From assembly GCA_019648995.1 (NCBI GenBank), contig BLXT01001882.1:1284549-1304897 (forward strand): a stretch of DNA of 20,349 nt. Reading direction: 5' to 3'. Shown piece by piece: positions 10,601 through 17,145 of this stretch; the stretch's first letter is position 1; each line of letters begins with the position of its first letter. The stretch comes from Plakobranchus ocellatus. Its lineage: Eukaryota; Mollusca; Gastropoda; Plakobranchidae. The notes beneath the pieces are model-generated. The model made no database searches and was not told the origin of the DNA. It worked only from the letters and a program-made list of their open reading frames with translations. The position numbers and the translations under genes were made by a program.

Positions 10601-13600
10601 ACACATGGGAAAGATAAATTTATGTGCTACTTTTTTATGTAGTCCCTGTGTAGAGCTTTGCATTTTTGTCACCATGGGAGAAGCGAGTATATACTCTGTG
10701 TGAAAAAGTTTGCGTCAAGCTTTAAAAACCAATCACAAACTTCACCAATGAGTTCATCTTCATCCTCAAACTTCTTGCCTCCCAGGTTGCGCTTTAGGGG
10801 CCCAAATAGATGAAATTCTGAGGGTGCAAGATCTGGACTGTGGGCTGGATGGGGAATAATGTCCCACCTGTAACATTCAAGCCATTCCTTTGTACGTTTT
10901 GCCATGTGAGGGGTTGCATTGTCGTGTTGAAGGACAACTCCGCTACGCAAGAGTCCAGGTCTTTTGCGTCGGACAGCATGTCTCAGCCGGTCAAGTGTTT
11001 CACAATATCAATCAGCATTGACACTCTCTCCTTTTGGCAGAACATTTAAAGGATCATTCCACGTGAGTTCCAAAACACGGTGGCCATCATTTTTGTTGCC
11101 GATTTCTGGACTTTGAACTTTTTTATGACAGGAGAGGACGGGTGCTTCCATGTCATTGAGTCGCGTTTTGTCTCCGGAGTGCTCAGGTGTAAACAAGTTT
11201 CATCTCCAGGTGTTCAAGAAGCTTGTTCCTGGCATGATGGTCCCAGCCAGGCCCCACATCAACAGTTTCATCACCTGCTTGTTGACACTGGTGCAGCAGG
11301 ATTTGGGAGATTTGGACTCTCTGGCGCTTATGCTCATCTGACAACATTTTGGGGACCCATCTGGCAGAAACTTTGCGATAGCCAAGTTTATCATAGACAA
11401 TTTCATAAACATTCATTTTGGGAATGTCAAGTTTCATAGAAATTTCCTTCAGTTTCACTCTTCTGTTGACTTTGATGAGCTCATCAACTCGAGCTGTGTT
11501 CCAGTTATTGTTTGCTATGTTCGGGCGTCCAGACCTTGGTTCATCTGGCAAACTTGTTCGGCCGTCTTCAAACCAAGAACACCACTGATAGACTTGGGTC
11601 ATCGACATTGCATGTTCACTGTAGTTTTCCACTATTTCTATGTATATTACGAAACATTTTGTTCCCTTTGCGATCAGAAAACAGACAACAGCTCTTATTT
11701 CCAGCTTTATCCACACTGCGATGGGGGGCGCCATTTTCAAATCAATGTGTTTAGCAGTGCGTTCACTGATGGTGCTGAAATTTGCGCACCAAGTGCACAA
11801 TGAATTTTCCTACAATATGCTGTTTACCCCTATTTCAAGTATTGACGAGGTCAAAAGTTATGATCATTTTCCGTTTATTTTTCGAACTTCCCTCGTAGTA
11901 AAGCCTTTTGCTGCAAAGTCTCCTCTTCAAAATGTCACATTTTGTTTTAATAAATGTGGAGAAAAGTAGGGCATTTTTTTTTTTATTTAATATGTTTTTT
12001 GTTATACTATAAAGTGTTAGTATACTCAACAATCTTGAAAACAGTGATTTGTTTTGAAAATGCAATACATTTGATTTACAAAGAAATAATTTGCTTGAGC
12101 TACATGTCAATGTTTTGTGACAGGTCCAAAGATGATCAAGAGAAGCAGCTGACCTTAGCAGAACAAAGGTCAACTTTGAGGAAGAAGGCAGTGATAAATG
12201 GGGAAAAACTGAGGTTACCGCCAGAGGAAAAAATCACACCAAGAGAGGGTAAACATAAGACTAGCTCTGTAGTTGTAGTGCTTCAATCGGAGATATTTAA
12301 AACTATTTCAAAATTTGTATTAATCTAACTCTTAAGAATTCCTATTTAGACACTTTGTATTTACATACCTCATTGATGTTTTTAGTGAGCAGGTGAGGCC
12401 TGCATACTTTTGAACTATCATTTACATCTGTTGGATCATAAAGCAAAATATCTGTGTGTAGGTGGAAAATAATAAAATCATTCTACAAGTACATATAAAA
12501 GATTATGATTTTTTAACATTTATTTTTTGATTTGTTACATCTTTAAAAATTCAAATCTGAAACATCTGTTGAAATTTTCTTTATAAATTTTGGGTTTTTT
12601 AATCTATTTGTATTTACAAGTTTACACTTTTATTTTTTGTAACTATAAATATTACAATTGCACTTACCAGCTTGGGTTTTATTTTTGGTTTTTTTTGGCC
12701 TTTAAATATAATGCAAAGCAAATCCTAATCTTTGTTTAATGAGCTTCCTTTCCCTTTATTCATACTTCACAGCTAATTGAATGAAATAACAAATTGAATA
12801 TGATTGACACTTTTACAGCAATAAGTTTAGCAAAGGAACTTTTGGAAATGAAAAAAAAATCCAGATTATTACAGTGGTTTAGATCGATACATTTTAGCAT
12901 GTGGCTGCATGTTTCCTGTGTAACTTCCAGATAATTTGCGTGACCTTCAAGCTGTGTTAGTGAGAGCTTTGCTGCGACGCCACTATCAGGAAAGGGAGGT
13001 CATGCTCTCTGTGTTGCAAGACCCAAGTTTAGAAGAACTGGTTGAGGCAGCCGCAGTAATGCCCCCTGAACAGGCTGTGAGAAGGCTAAAGGAGCTTAGC
13101 ACAAAAAGAGAGGCACTGAATTTGGATGATAAAGGTGACTTTTACTCTTAAACCTAAAAATTGTCAAGTTAATACACATTAAAAGAAAGACATGGTTTGA
13201 AAACTGTTTTCACAAAAGGCATAACAATGAATGATTTGCTTTTAAATATATTTAGTTTTTCCTTGGGCTTTTGCCCTTGAAAAAGCATTACTTGGAATGT
13301 ATCAACCAGAGACCAGTAGGATGTTGTCACTGCCTTTCTTACAGGAAAGCGTTTAAAGCACTACAACACAAGGCAAAAATATTAGGGAAATGTACGAAAT
13401 TTCGATTTCTTTATTTAATATTGTCCTTGATTAGAAAGGGCAAGGTATTAATTTTTGTCCGTTTTGCTCGTAGAATAATTATTCTTTTTGTTCTTGTATT
13501 ATCTAATTATCTATTACTTATTTACAATGGAACAAGAGTAAAGACTAGTGATACCTAGCTATACAGTGTTAGTGCTTGCAGCCTATGGCCAATCCTGTCC

Positions 13601-16464
13601 ATCTTAAGGTTTTAAAAAAATTCTGTATTCTAAACCTTTGATGGATGTCCAGCTGACAACGAGGAGCAGACCTACATCTTTGAGGAAGCTGGAGCAATAC
13701 GAGCAGCTGGAAAGGTGACTTCTTTGAGCAGGGAGCTTGCAAGGACTGTCCTGCTGGCTGAAGCATGTCCTCATCTGCTGGCGGAACTTCAGGACCTACA
13801 GGACATGGAGCTTGCTCAGCTTTACCTACGCCTGCAGGACATGGTGAGGGTGAAATGTTTAGCATTGCTTTGAGTTAAGGTTTTTACCATTGTGTGGTCT
13901 CAAGGCTAGACAGGAAGTTTAGTCTTTTTTATTTATAGTTAAGAGGGATTAAGGAAAATTAGTACGTGTTTAAGTGGTATGTATATTGAAAGACCAAAAT
14001 GTTTTTTTTTTTTAGATTTTTTTTTTTGCTTCATCAATCTACACATGCATGTAAATTAAAGTGAGTGTTCAATAATCAGAACTTAGAGCCATAAGTTCTC
14101 TTCTCATAGGACATCGTGAAAAAGTTTGCCCCTGCTTTCTTCAATACTTTTTACTTTTGCAAATCTTAACATTTGTTAGACTGGAGACAAGCATTCTCAA
14201 AAAACTGATGTAAATTAAACTTGCAAGTTTAACAAAACCACACAGAGCTGGAGATGCACATTCTCACAAAGAAATTATGCTGAAAAAATCCATTTCAGAC
14301 AGGATCAAATAGAAATGATGAACTAGACCAAAAAAAAATTCACTTGAACATACAGTGCACATGTCTGCTAACCCCATTTAGTCCACTAAACTTCATATTT
14401 TTACTGCAGGTGACTTTTGAAACTTAGAAACATGAGCACAAAATTTTCTGAAAATAAAAAGTGCAACTCAGACTTTAGGGCCTGGTTGTGGCCGATGACT
14501 CTGGTGTATGGGGAAATACTTCAGGTGGCAAATATAGTCCTTACGGTGTGAAAAAAAAATGTAGTTATCCAATTATTAGTGCATGGGAGACAAAGATTTA
14601 TTTTTAAATGCTCAGCTTTGGGGCAAAACGATGCAGTCATGGATTTTTCTCCATTTTTTTCTTTTAGTAAAGTTTCTGGTGAGGAATGAGTGTCCTTTTT
14701 TTAGACACTCTCATTAGCTTTAATAAATTTTCCTGCTTGCCTTGCCAGTCCACCACAGAAGTCTCAGGCCAAATTGATGTTGAAGTGCTGGCTAGGAAAA
14801 ACAACTACTGCAATCTTGTAATGAAAGTGTTCACAAAGTTTGATGGGGAATCCAGTCAAGATTTTGATAAGGTTTGTCTTTTTTTTTTATGGTTTGTCTC
14901 CTTAGTATTATTTTCTTTTTTTTTGGGACAGCCAGTGATACGATGAACTAAAATATAATCTTAAAATAATGCTCACTCATTTTTTATTTAATATTTTTAT
15001 GCTTTATTTTGTTTTATATCTCGTAAATTTCTAGCAATACTTGTGGGAAGCAATTTTTTATAATCACTTTATTCACTTCTATTTAGTATGGATGATATTT
15101 TTTTTTATTTTATCCTGCTCTATTGGTGCATTTTAACTCATATTTTCTGTATCAAAATGTGCTGCATTGATGTAGCAGTGATAAGCTGCCATATCAACGC
15201 ATGGTACGCTGATCTAGTACTACACTGGGGTCAATGTCAATTTCGAGTAGTTGGACATGGTCTGTAAGTTATTTTTAGAAGAAGAATTGTCTCTTATCGA
15301 CCCATGTCCCCTTGATGTAACACTAATATGCTGTAGTATGATTGCATTGTATGTTGCTGTATGTGTTCATGCCAGAAAATGTAATTCCATTGAGACAAGT
15401 GCAAAAATTACAGAGACATGAGTTACCGCCTTTGTCATCTTGGATGGAGATCAAAGAATGCTTTAAAGTTGTTGCAAACTGAACTCTTTCTCTCCACAGG
15501 GCTGTTCACTGTGGTCCGCAGAGTAAAAATATAACATTCATTGCATAGGCAAAGAGTTAAAACACAAAATTGTTTGTCCTTTTTTGTTTATATTTCGGAT
15601 ATTCCATGTACAAGATTTTTTTTTTATGTTTTTGGTTTTTTTTTGCGCTTGTTAGAAGAGAATGTAGTGACCTGAGTAAAAATGTGTTTTTTACTAAAGC
15701 CAGCTCATGATCTCTATTCTTTGTTGTTTTTTTTAATCTGACCTACAGCTTGTGGAGCAGAAGTACAGGCGTCTGCTGGATCTTCTTGTTGAGGAGTGTG
15801 TGTGTCAGCAACATGGAGGCAAAAAGGCCTGGGATAAGCTAGGACACAAGCAGAAGGTCAAAGCCAAGTCCGCTCTTTTAGCCAAAGCTGTTGAACTGTG
15901 GGATAGTGGTGAGTGAAGGAGATTGTTAGTATTTTCTAGCCATCTCTACACTTAGGCTAGCGTTTTATGACTTGAATATTTAGTAAGGTAGGCTTAAACT
16001 ATATGATCAGTAAGAAAATGCATTTGATGATAAATTATGGTCTTGATTCCTTTCAGTCTTGAGGACTTTAATGACAGGTATAATTGAGAACATGGGTGGA
16101 AAGGGGAATACATAGGGAAAAGGATTTTGGGCTGGAAACACTAAATAGTCAGGCACAGAAAAAAATAATGTATTTACCTATAGCAAAAACAGATTGAGAT
16201 ATCTAGAGAGATCATATTGCCAAAATAACAAGCAAGGCTGCTGATTGTGAGAATAACTGTGTACATGTAAATAGCTACATATTGTGTACATTGTTTTGTT
16301 GATATGTTGTATGTATGTGTATATAACTCAGTCATAAATGCCTCCGCCAGGAAATGAGTCAAGCCTTCCAAGCTGGGTGGATCCAAAGTTCCGTATTCTT
16401 CAAAGTTTCTCTTACTTGGTGGGAGCAGACAGGAAAGACTACAGGGAGTCTCTTGCCAATTCAG
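1601..16464 (+). CDS. Large tandem-unit coiled-coil-like protein gene (17 internal exons, partial at both ends)
   Basis: Spliced exons: 1601-1680, 2218-2411, 3773-4045, 5218-5464, 6010-6196, 6792-6957, 7626-7777, 8028-8239, 8727-8841, 9329-9380, 9858-10110, 12124-12248, 12931-13134, 13653-13843, 14749-14871, 15749-15908, 16351-16464. All introns are GT..AG and the phases match at every junction, giving 949 codons without a stop. The product is rich in Leu, Glu, Gln, Arg and Lys with long heptad-like helical stretches, and no membrane segment or signal peptide is seen. It consists of repeating units of about 380-410 residues: unit 1 (exons 2-8), unit 2 (exons 8-15), and the start of unit 3 (exons 15-17). 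Such a layout suggests an elongated intracellular structural protein; that is inference. I do not recognise the family. A distant relation to EVC/EVC2-type ciliary coiled-coil proteins is possible but unproven. Neither the initiation nor the termination codon lies in the window. Confidence 0.85.
1681..2217 (+). other. Intron 1
   Basis: AT-rich sequence of 537 bp with no gene, repeat or structured element that I can see. Confidence 0.6.
2218..2411 (+). CDS. Exon 2 (start of unit 1)
   Basis: Acceptor ATGCAG, donor GTAGGC. It reads WHTHGLAAMLEDHDGMGHDG, a Met/His/Asp-rich acidic stretch, and then the unit-opening box DVLTLLEAKYSTLQDRVLM (starts 2333). This box is matched in exon 8 (DFLVTLEAKFKAMRDQVFV) and exons 15-16 (DFDKLVEQKYRRLLDLLVE). 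It ends with one base (A) of a Ser codon completed by exon 3. Confidence 0.85.
2412..3772 (+). other. Intron 2
   Basis: An AT-rich intron of 1361 bp with many A/T runs and a run of 12 G at 2478-2489. The open frames at 2736-2921 (-) and 2841-3038 (+) are low-complexity and have no splice sites that fit the gene. No element recognised. Confidence 0.6.
2478..2489. repeat. Poly-G run
   Basis: Twelve G in a row just inside intron 2, the longest G run in an otherwise AT-rich window. It is a mononucleotide tract likely to vary in length. Confidence 0.85.
3773..4045 (+). CDS. Exon 3 (unit 1)
   Basis: The acceptor is CTCTGCCAG and the donor AAG|GTAGG. It reads SMDSEKLEIFNKVKKML and later LPVTLLGLLGDLADAEKGRR. 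The Ser-Met pair at its start lies at the same place as the Ser-Met spanning exons 8/9 in unit 2. The stretch LLGLLGDLADAEKGRRQEF resembles LPNLRHLMGEDKAFPN in exon 10 and ILQSFSYLVGADRKDYRESL in exon 17. It ends in phase 1 (Gly, G|GT). Confidence 0.9.
4046..5217 (+). other. Intron 3
   Basis: AT-rich intron of 1172 bp. A more mixed-composition part near 4780-5160 shows no open frame or terminal repeats. Nothing recognised. Confidence 0.6.
5218..5464 (+). CDS. Exon 4 (unit 1; pairs with exon 11)
   Basis: Acceptor ATTTCAG, donor AAAG|GTATAA, phases 1 in and 2 out. It reads LDQLDMRLKAEREAVLSAL, then LSSTQALHLHYCCLLRQLHL and LAGLAVGLAERAQVYKPQ. Exon 11 has the same phases and nearly the same length (253 against 247 nt) and aligns along its length: LADLATRFDVEQESLLSWL, LSSRVKHIQLTRLAAEKF, LLGVGLLERVGEYR. 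Both end with an Arg codon split AG|G. Confidence 0.92.
5465..6009 (+). other. Intron 4
   Basis: AT-rich intron of 545 bp with an A run followed by an (AT)n tract at about 5660-5675. Nothing else recognised. Confidence 0.6.
6010..6196 (+). CDS. Exon 5 (unit 1)
   Basis: Acceptor AATGTAG, donor GAG|GTGGGT. It reads YDWDRDRSEQLASRRLEV and later LVEELEQAQFLERE, ending in phase 0. The end matches LVRALLRRHYQERE of exon 13, but unit 2 has no intron at that point. A donor four bases downstream would break the frame with exon 6. Confidence 0.88.
6197..6791 (+). other. Intron 5
   Basis: AT-rich intron of 595 bp. Open frames run on from exon 5 to 6427 but lose the coding character after the donor. 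Nothing recognised. Confidence 0.6.
6792..6957 (+). CDS. Exon 6 (unit 1)
   Basis: Acceptor AATACAG, donor GAAG|GTGCAT. It reads AMVQFLQGSEAQTYQEAV and then LETRQKKIRNLRSRRQE. It matches exon 13 VMLSVLQDPSLEELVEAA and PEQAVRRLKELSTKRE. It starts in phase 0 and ends in phase 1 with the G of an Ala codon. Confidence 0.9.
6958..7625 (+). other. Intron 6
   Basis: An intron of 668 bp. It contains a GC-richer foldable patch at 7231-7309, described separately. The rest is AT-rich with no element seen. Confidence 0.6.
7231..7309. repeat. GC-richer patch with hairpin
   Basis: GGATGCT (7284-7290) and AGCATCC (7294-7300) form a perfect 7-bp stem with a 3-nt loop. Flanking AAACCGGTGCTGG (7231-7243) is partly complementary to the sequence ending in GGGTTT at 7309. 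Composition stands out from the AT-rich intron. It may be a relic of a small mobile element; no family recognised. Confidence 0.4.
7626..7777 (+). CDS. Exon 7 (end of unit 1; tandem acceptor)
   Basis: Two in-frame acceptors lie six bases apart: AG at 7624-7625 and AG at 7630-7631. Using the second would drop two residues (Ala-Thr region), and either keeps the frame. The exon reads YREERRAEIEQMSANV and then VVLADLQQRQEVEAQRILL. The last stretch matches HLLAELQDLQDMELAQLYL of exon 14, and both exons end at a phase-0 intron. Donor AAAG|GTTGGT. Confidence 0.85.
8028..8239 (+). CDS. Exon 8 (unit 1 to unit 2 junction)
   Basis: Acceptor TGAACAG, donor AGAG|GTGCAT. The first part, NTRELTKTVLTLIEARNDEL, corresponds to exon 15 (STTEVSGQIDVEVLARKNNY). 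The unit-opening box DFLVTLEAKFKAMRDQVFV starts at 8145 and is the second copy of the box in exon 2. The exon ends with AG of a Ser codon completed by exon 9. One exon carries the seam between two units, so the duplicated block was not bounded at this box. Confidence 0.9.
8240..8726 (+). other. Intron 8
   Basis: An intron of 487 bp with an AAT/AAC microsatellite at 8332-8385. Nothing else recognised. Confidence 0.6.
8332..8385. repeat. AAT/AAC trinucleotide microsatellite
   Basis: A mixed run of AAT and AAC units inside intron 8. Ordinary simple repeat. Confidence 0.85.
8727..8841 (+). CDS. Exon 9 (unit 2)
   Basis: Acceptor CTGTAG, donor CAG|GTGGGT. After the split Ser codon it reads MAKEEKQKEILQQRKEEKRL, a very charged helix, then GEMEQLIGPRSQ. 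It is the counterpart of the start of exon 3. An alternative donor at CCAAG|GTCTCA has a poorer consensus and would break the phase to exon 10. Confidence 0.82.
8842..9328 (+). other. Intron 9
   Basis: AT-rich intron, 487 bp, no recognisable element. Its length equals that of intron 8 but I saw no sequence match between the two. Confidence 0.6.
9329..9380 (+). CDS. Exon 10 (52-nt micro-exon, unit 2)
   Basis: The acceptor is CTCTACAG and the donor AATG|GTAATG. It reads ALPNLRHLMGEDKAFPN and ends in phase 1. It is too short to stand alone, but phases on both sides fit, and the motif lines up with LLGLLGDLADAEKG in exon 3 and ILQSFSYLVGADRKD in exon 17. All three are followed by a phase-1 intron. 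Confidence 0.75.
9381..9857 (+). other. Intron 10
   Basis: AT-rich intron of 477 bp. An open frame that runs from 9788 into exon 11 is only intron read-through. Nothing recognised. Confidence 0.6.
9858..10110 (+). CDS. Exon 11 (unit 2; pairs with exon 4)
   Basis: Acceptor TTCTTAG, donor ACAG|GTAAGG, phases 1 in and 2 out as in exon 4. It reads LADLATRFDVEQESLLSWL, LSSRVKHIQLTRLAAEKF and LLGVGLLERVGEYR. It lies directly before the intron that carries the mariner. Confidence 0.92.
10529..10558 (+). repeat. Mariner terminal inverted repeat (3' end of element)
   Basis: Starts CGAGGGAAGTTCGGAAAGTA. The first 13 bases are identical to the other end in reverse complement and most of the next 17 match. 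Confidence 0.9.
10627..11734 (-). pseudogene. Mariner transposase, inactivated
   Basis: The intact N-terminal part (from Met at 11734, or an in-frame Met at 11800) reads helix-turn-helix sequence including MTQVYQWCSWFEDGRTSL and EPRSGRP, then the linker motif WVPKMLSDEHK. The catalytic part follows in pieces. GDETCLHLSTPETKRDSM lies in another frame (first Asp, codon in 11196-11207), then a run with MATVFWNSRG, then LPKGESVNA, LLRSGVVLQHDN (second Asp, 10921-10923) and HSPDLAPSEFHLFGPLKRN. Lesions seen: a frame break with extra sequence at about 11207-11275, a frame change near 11046-11052, a TGA at 11008-11010, and a TGA at 10669-10671 where the family usually has Trp. The ancestral stop is at 10627-10629. 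The third catalytic residue, 34 residues after the second Asp, is Glu (10816-10818); mariners normally have Asp here. Confidence 0.93.
11866..11895 (-). repeat. Mariner terminal inverted repeat (5' end of element)
   Basis: Read on the - strand it begins CGAGGGAAGTTCGAAAAATA, mirroring the other end. It is followed by the TA target duplicate at 11896-11897. Confidence 0.9.
12124..12248 (+). CDS. Exon 12 (unit 2)
   Basis: Acceptor TGTGACAG, donor GAGG|GTAAAC. After the split Arg it reads SKDDQEKQLTLAEQRSTLRK and LRLPPEEKITPRE. It lies where exon 5 lies in unit 1 (YDWDRDRSEQLASRRLEVRV) and the incoming intron has the same phase 2. It ends in phase 1 (Gly). Confidence 0.87.
12249..12930 (+). other. 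Intron 12
   Basis: Very AT-rich intron of 682 bp. Nothing recognised. Confidence 0.6.
12931..13134 (+). CDS. Exon 13 (unit 2; pairs with exons 5-6)
   Basis: Acceptor ACTTCCAG, donor AAAG|GTGACT. It reads LVRALLRRHYQEREVMLSVL and later PEQAVRRLKELSTKRE. It corresponds to the end of exon 5 joined to exon 6, so unit 2 lacks the intron that unit 1 has between them. It ends in phase 1 with the G of an Ala codon, as exon 6 does. Confidence 0.92.
13135..13652 (+). other. Intron 13
   Basis: Intron of 518 bp. The open frame at 13271-13558 is low-complexity and lacks fitting splice sites. Nothing recognised. Confidence 0.6.
13653..13843 (+). CDS. Exon 14 (end of unit 2; pairs with exon 7)
   Basis: Acceptor GATGTCCAG, donor ATG|GTGAGG. 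It reads AGKVTSLSRELARTVLLAEA and HLLAELQDLQDMELAQLYL. The latter matches exon 7 VVLADLQQRQEVEAQRILL, and both exons end in phase 0 a few residues later. Confidence 0.92.
13844..14748 (+). other. Intron 14
   Basis: AT-rich intron of 905 bp with T and A runs. Nothing recognised. Confidence 0.6.
14749..14871 (+). CDS. Exon 15 (unit 2 to unit 3 junction; pairs with exon 8)
   Basis: Acceptor CTTGCCAG, donor AAG|GTTTGT. It reads STTEVSGQIDVEVLARKNNY and ends SSQDFDK. It aligns with the first part of exon 8 (NTRELTKTV and SAEDQDFLV). An intron splits the unit-opening box right after DFDK, which exon 8 does not have. Confidence 0.87.
14872..15748 (+). other. Intron 15
   Basis: Intron of 877 bp. 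A stretch of mixed composition at about 15130-15530 looks less AT-rich than the rest and may be an old element, but no ends, frame or family could be recognised. Confidence 0.55.
15749..15908 (+). CDS. Exon 16 (unit 3 start)
   Basis: Acceptor CCTACAG, donor AGTG|GTGAGT. It reads LVEQKYRRLLDLLVEECVCQ, then KKAWDKLGHKQKVKAKSALL. This third copy of the box has a clear Trp and Lys-rich helix after it, as does unit 2 (GSGWKSMAKEEKQKE). Two Cys in ECVC are unlike the other copies. It ends in phase 1. Confidence 0.92.
15909..16350 (+). other. Intron 16
   Basis: AT-rich intron of 442 bp. Nothing recognised. Confidence 0.6.
16351..16464 (+). CDS. Exon 17 (last one seen, unit 3)
   Basis: Acceptor CTCCGCCAG, donor TCAG|GTTAGA. 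It reads NESSLPSWVDPKFRILQSFS then YLVGADRKDYRESLANS. The last part corresponds to the ends of the motifs in exons 3 and 10. It ends in phase 1, the phase at which exons 4 and 11 begin, so the next exon is expected to be a third relative of those two, downstream of the piggyBac. Confidence 0.88.
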
Positions 16465-17065
16465 GTTAGAGGAAAAATACATTCAGACAGACATTTTAAA
16501 AAAGATTTTAAAAGTTTTTTTCTGCTATGTTAATTACATCTACAATATACCAGCAGCTGTGTGCACTTTGACTCCTCTACCATAATATTGTAACCACCAG
16601 ATTGATTATCATTTTTTATGACAGTCATTGTCAAACTTGCACTGAAGTCTACAAGACACATTTCGGCCCCAGTCTGATTAAAAAGCCAAACAAGCCGGAC
16701 ATCACCAAATAGTAAACAGGCAATAGAGATCAAACAGTAACATTGCTTAAACCTTGTAGTGCACATTCATAAATAGGTATAGTTAGAAAAATCGGAGAGC
16801 TAGACTGTCATTGGTTTGCTCACTATTAACAATAGAGTGTGACAGAGAGAGTTAGGATGGTTTGAGGTGTGCATTGAAAACTATTTATTCATGACGTTTG
16901 TTTTAAAAAAAGTAATAAAACCGTACAGTTTTTGAAAATTAAATAGTTCATTATTTTATGGATTCATTTATTTATTGCAGATCTGTGAAACACACTGTAT
17001 CAGAATACTCCACAAAACATTATGAACCTTTTTATCTATTTATTTTTTTTTATTTAAAAAGTATT
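16465..17065 (+). other. Intron 17, part before the piggyBac
   Basis: About 600 bp of AT-rich intron with no exon or element seen. The intron runs on past the piggyBac to the end of the window. Confidence 0.6.
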
Positions 17066-17069
17066 TTAA
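17066..17069. repeat. TTAA target duplicate, left
   Basis: TTAA directly before the left inverted repeat, matched by TTAA at 20112-20115. This is the piggyBac target-site signature. Confidence 0.9.
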
Positions 17070-17082
17070 CTGATTCACTACC
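17070..17082 (+). repeat. piggyBac left terminal inverted repeat
   Basis: CTGATTCACTACC, 13 bp, a perfect inverted match to 20099-20111. Confidence 0.93.
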
Positions 17083-17085
17083 TTA

Positions 17086-17145
17086 AGCCGGTTTTTCCGG
17101 CTCATAATGTTATTACATTTGGACCCTTAGCCGGTAAAACTGGCT
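17086..17145. repeat. Two tandem subterminal hairpins in piggyBac left end
   Basis: AGCCGG-TTTTT-CCGGCT (17086-17102, perfect) and AGCCGG-TAAAA-CTGGCT (17129-17145, one G:T-type mismatch). Both have the same stem and a 5-nt spacer, and their starts are 43 bp apart. No counterpart was seen at the right end. They may be transposase or host-factor binding sites; that is inference. Confidence 0.75.

Larger units (their letters stand above)
10529..11895 (-). mobile_element. Mariner-family DNA transposon, full length, decayed
   Basis: An element of 1367 bp flanked by TA at 10527-10528 and 11896-11897, the mariner target duplication. The ends are inverted repeats: CGAGGGAAGTTCG at 10529-10541 is perfectly matched at 11883-11895, and similarity continues for about 30 bp with a few mismatches. 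The length is typical for mariner (about 1.3 kb). The transposase lies on the - strand and is broken, so the copy cannot act by itself. It sits wholly in intron 11, antisense to the host gene. Confidence 0.95.
10111..12123 (+). other. Intron 11, enlarged by a mariner
   Basis: The intron is 2013 bp. Removing the mariner and one TA duplicate leaves 644 bp, in line with neighbouring introns. Outside the element, 10111-10526 and 11898-12123 are AT-rich with nothing recognised. Confidence 0.8.
8145..14859 (+). repeat. Protein unit 2 (about 382 residues when spliced)
   Basis: The coding part runs from DFLVTLEAKF in exon 8 to just before DFDKLVEQKY in exons 15-16. The same sub-motifs occur in the same order as in unit 1. 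It is slightly shorter, mainly around exons 9-10 and 12. Confidence 0.85.
14860..16464 (+). repeat. Protein unit 3, start only
   Basis: DFDKLVEQKYRRLLDLLVE, the Trp/Lys-rich helix and the YLVGADRKD motif are present. The remainder should lie beyond the window. Confidence 0.75.

Noticed and set aside
11080-11969. Several + strand open frames over the mariner
   Set aside because: They are antisense shadows of the transposase and its terminal region.
15501-15528. Possible small exon after CTCTCCACAG in intron 15
   Set aside because: It runs into TAA within nine codons in the needed frame and has no GT donor. Exons 15 and 16 already join in phase 0.
1601-16464. Naming the gene EVC2 (limbin) or EVC
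   Set aside because: Only general coiled-coil character and faint motif similarity; no stretch convincing enough, and the tandem-unit layout does not clearly match those proteins.
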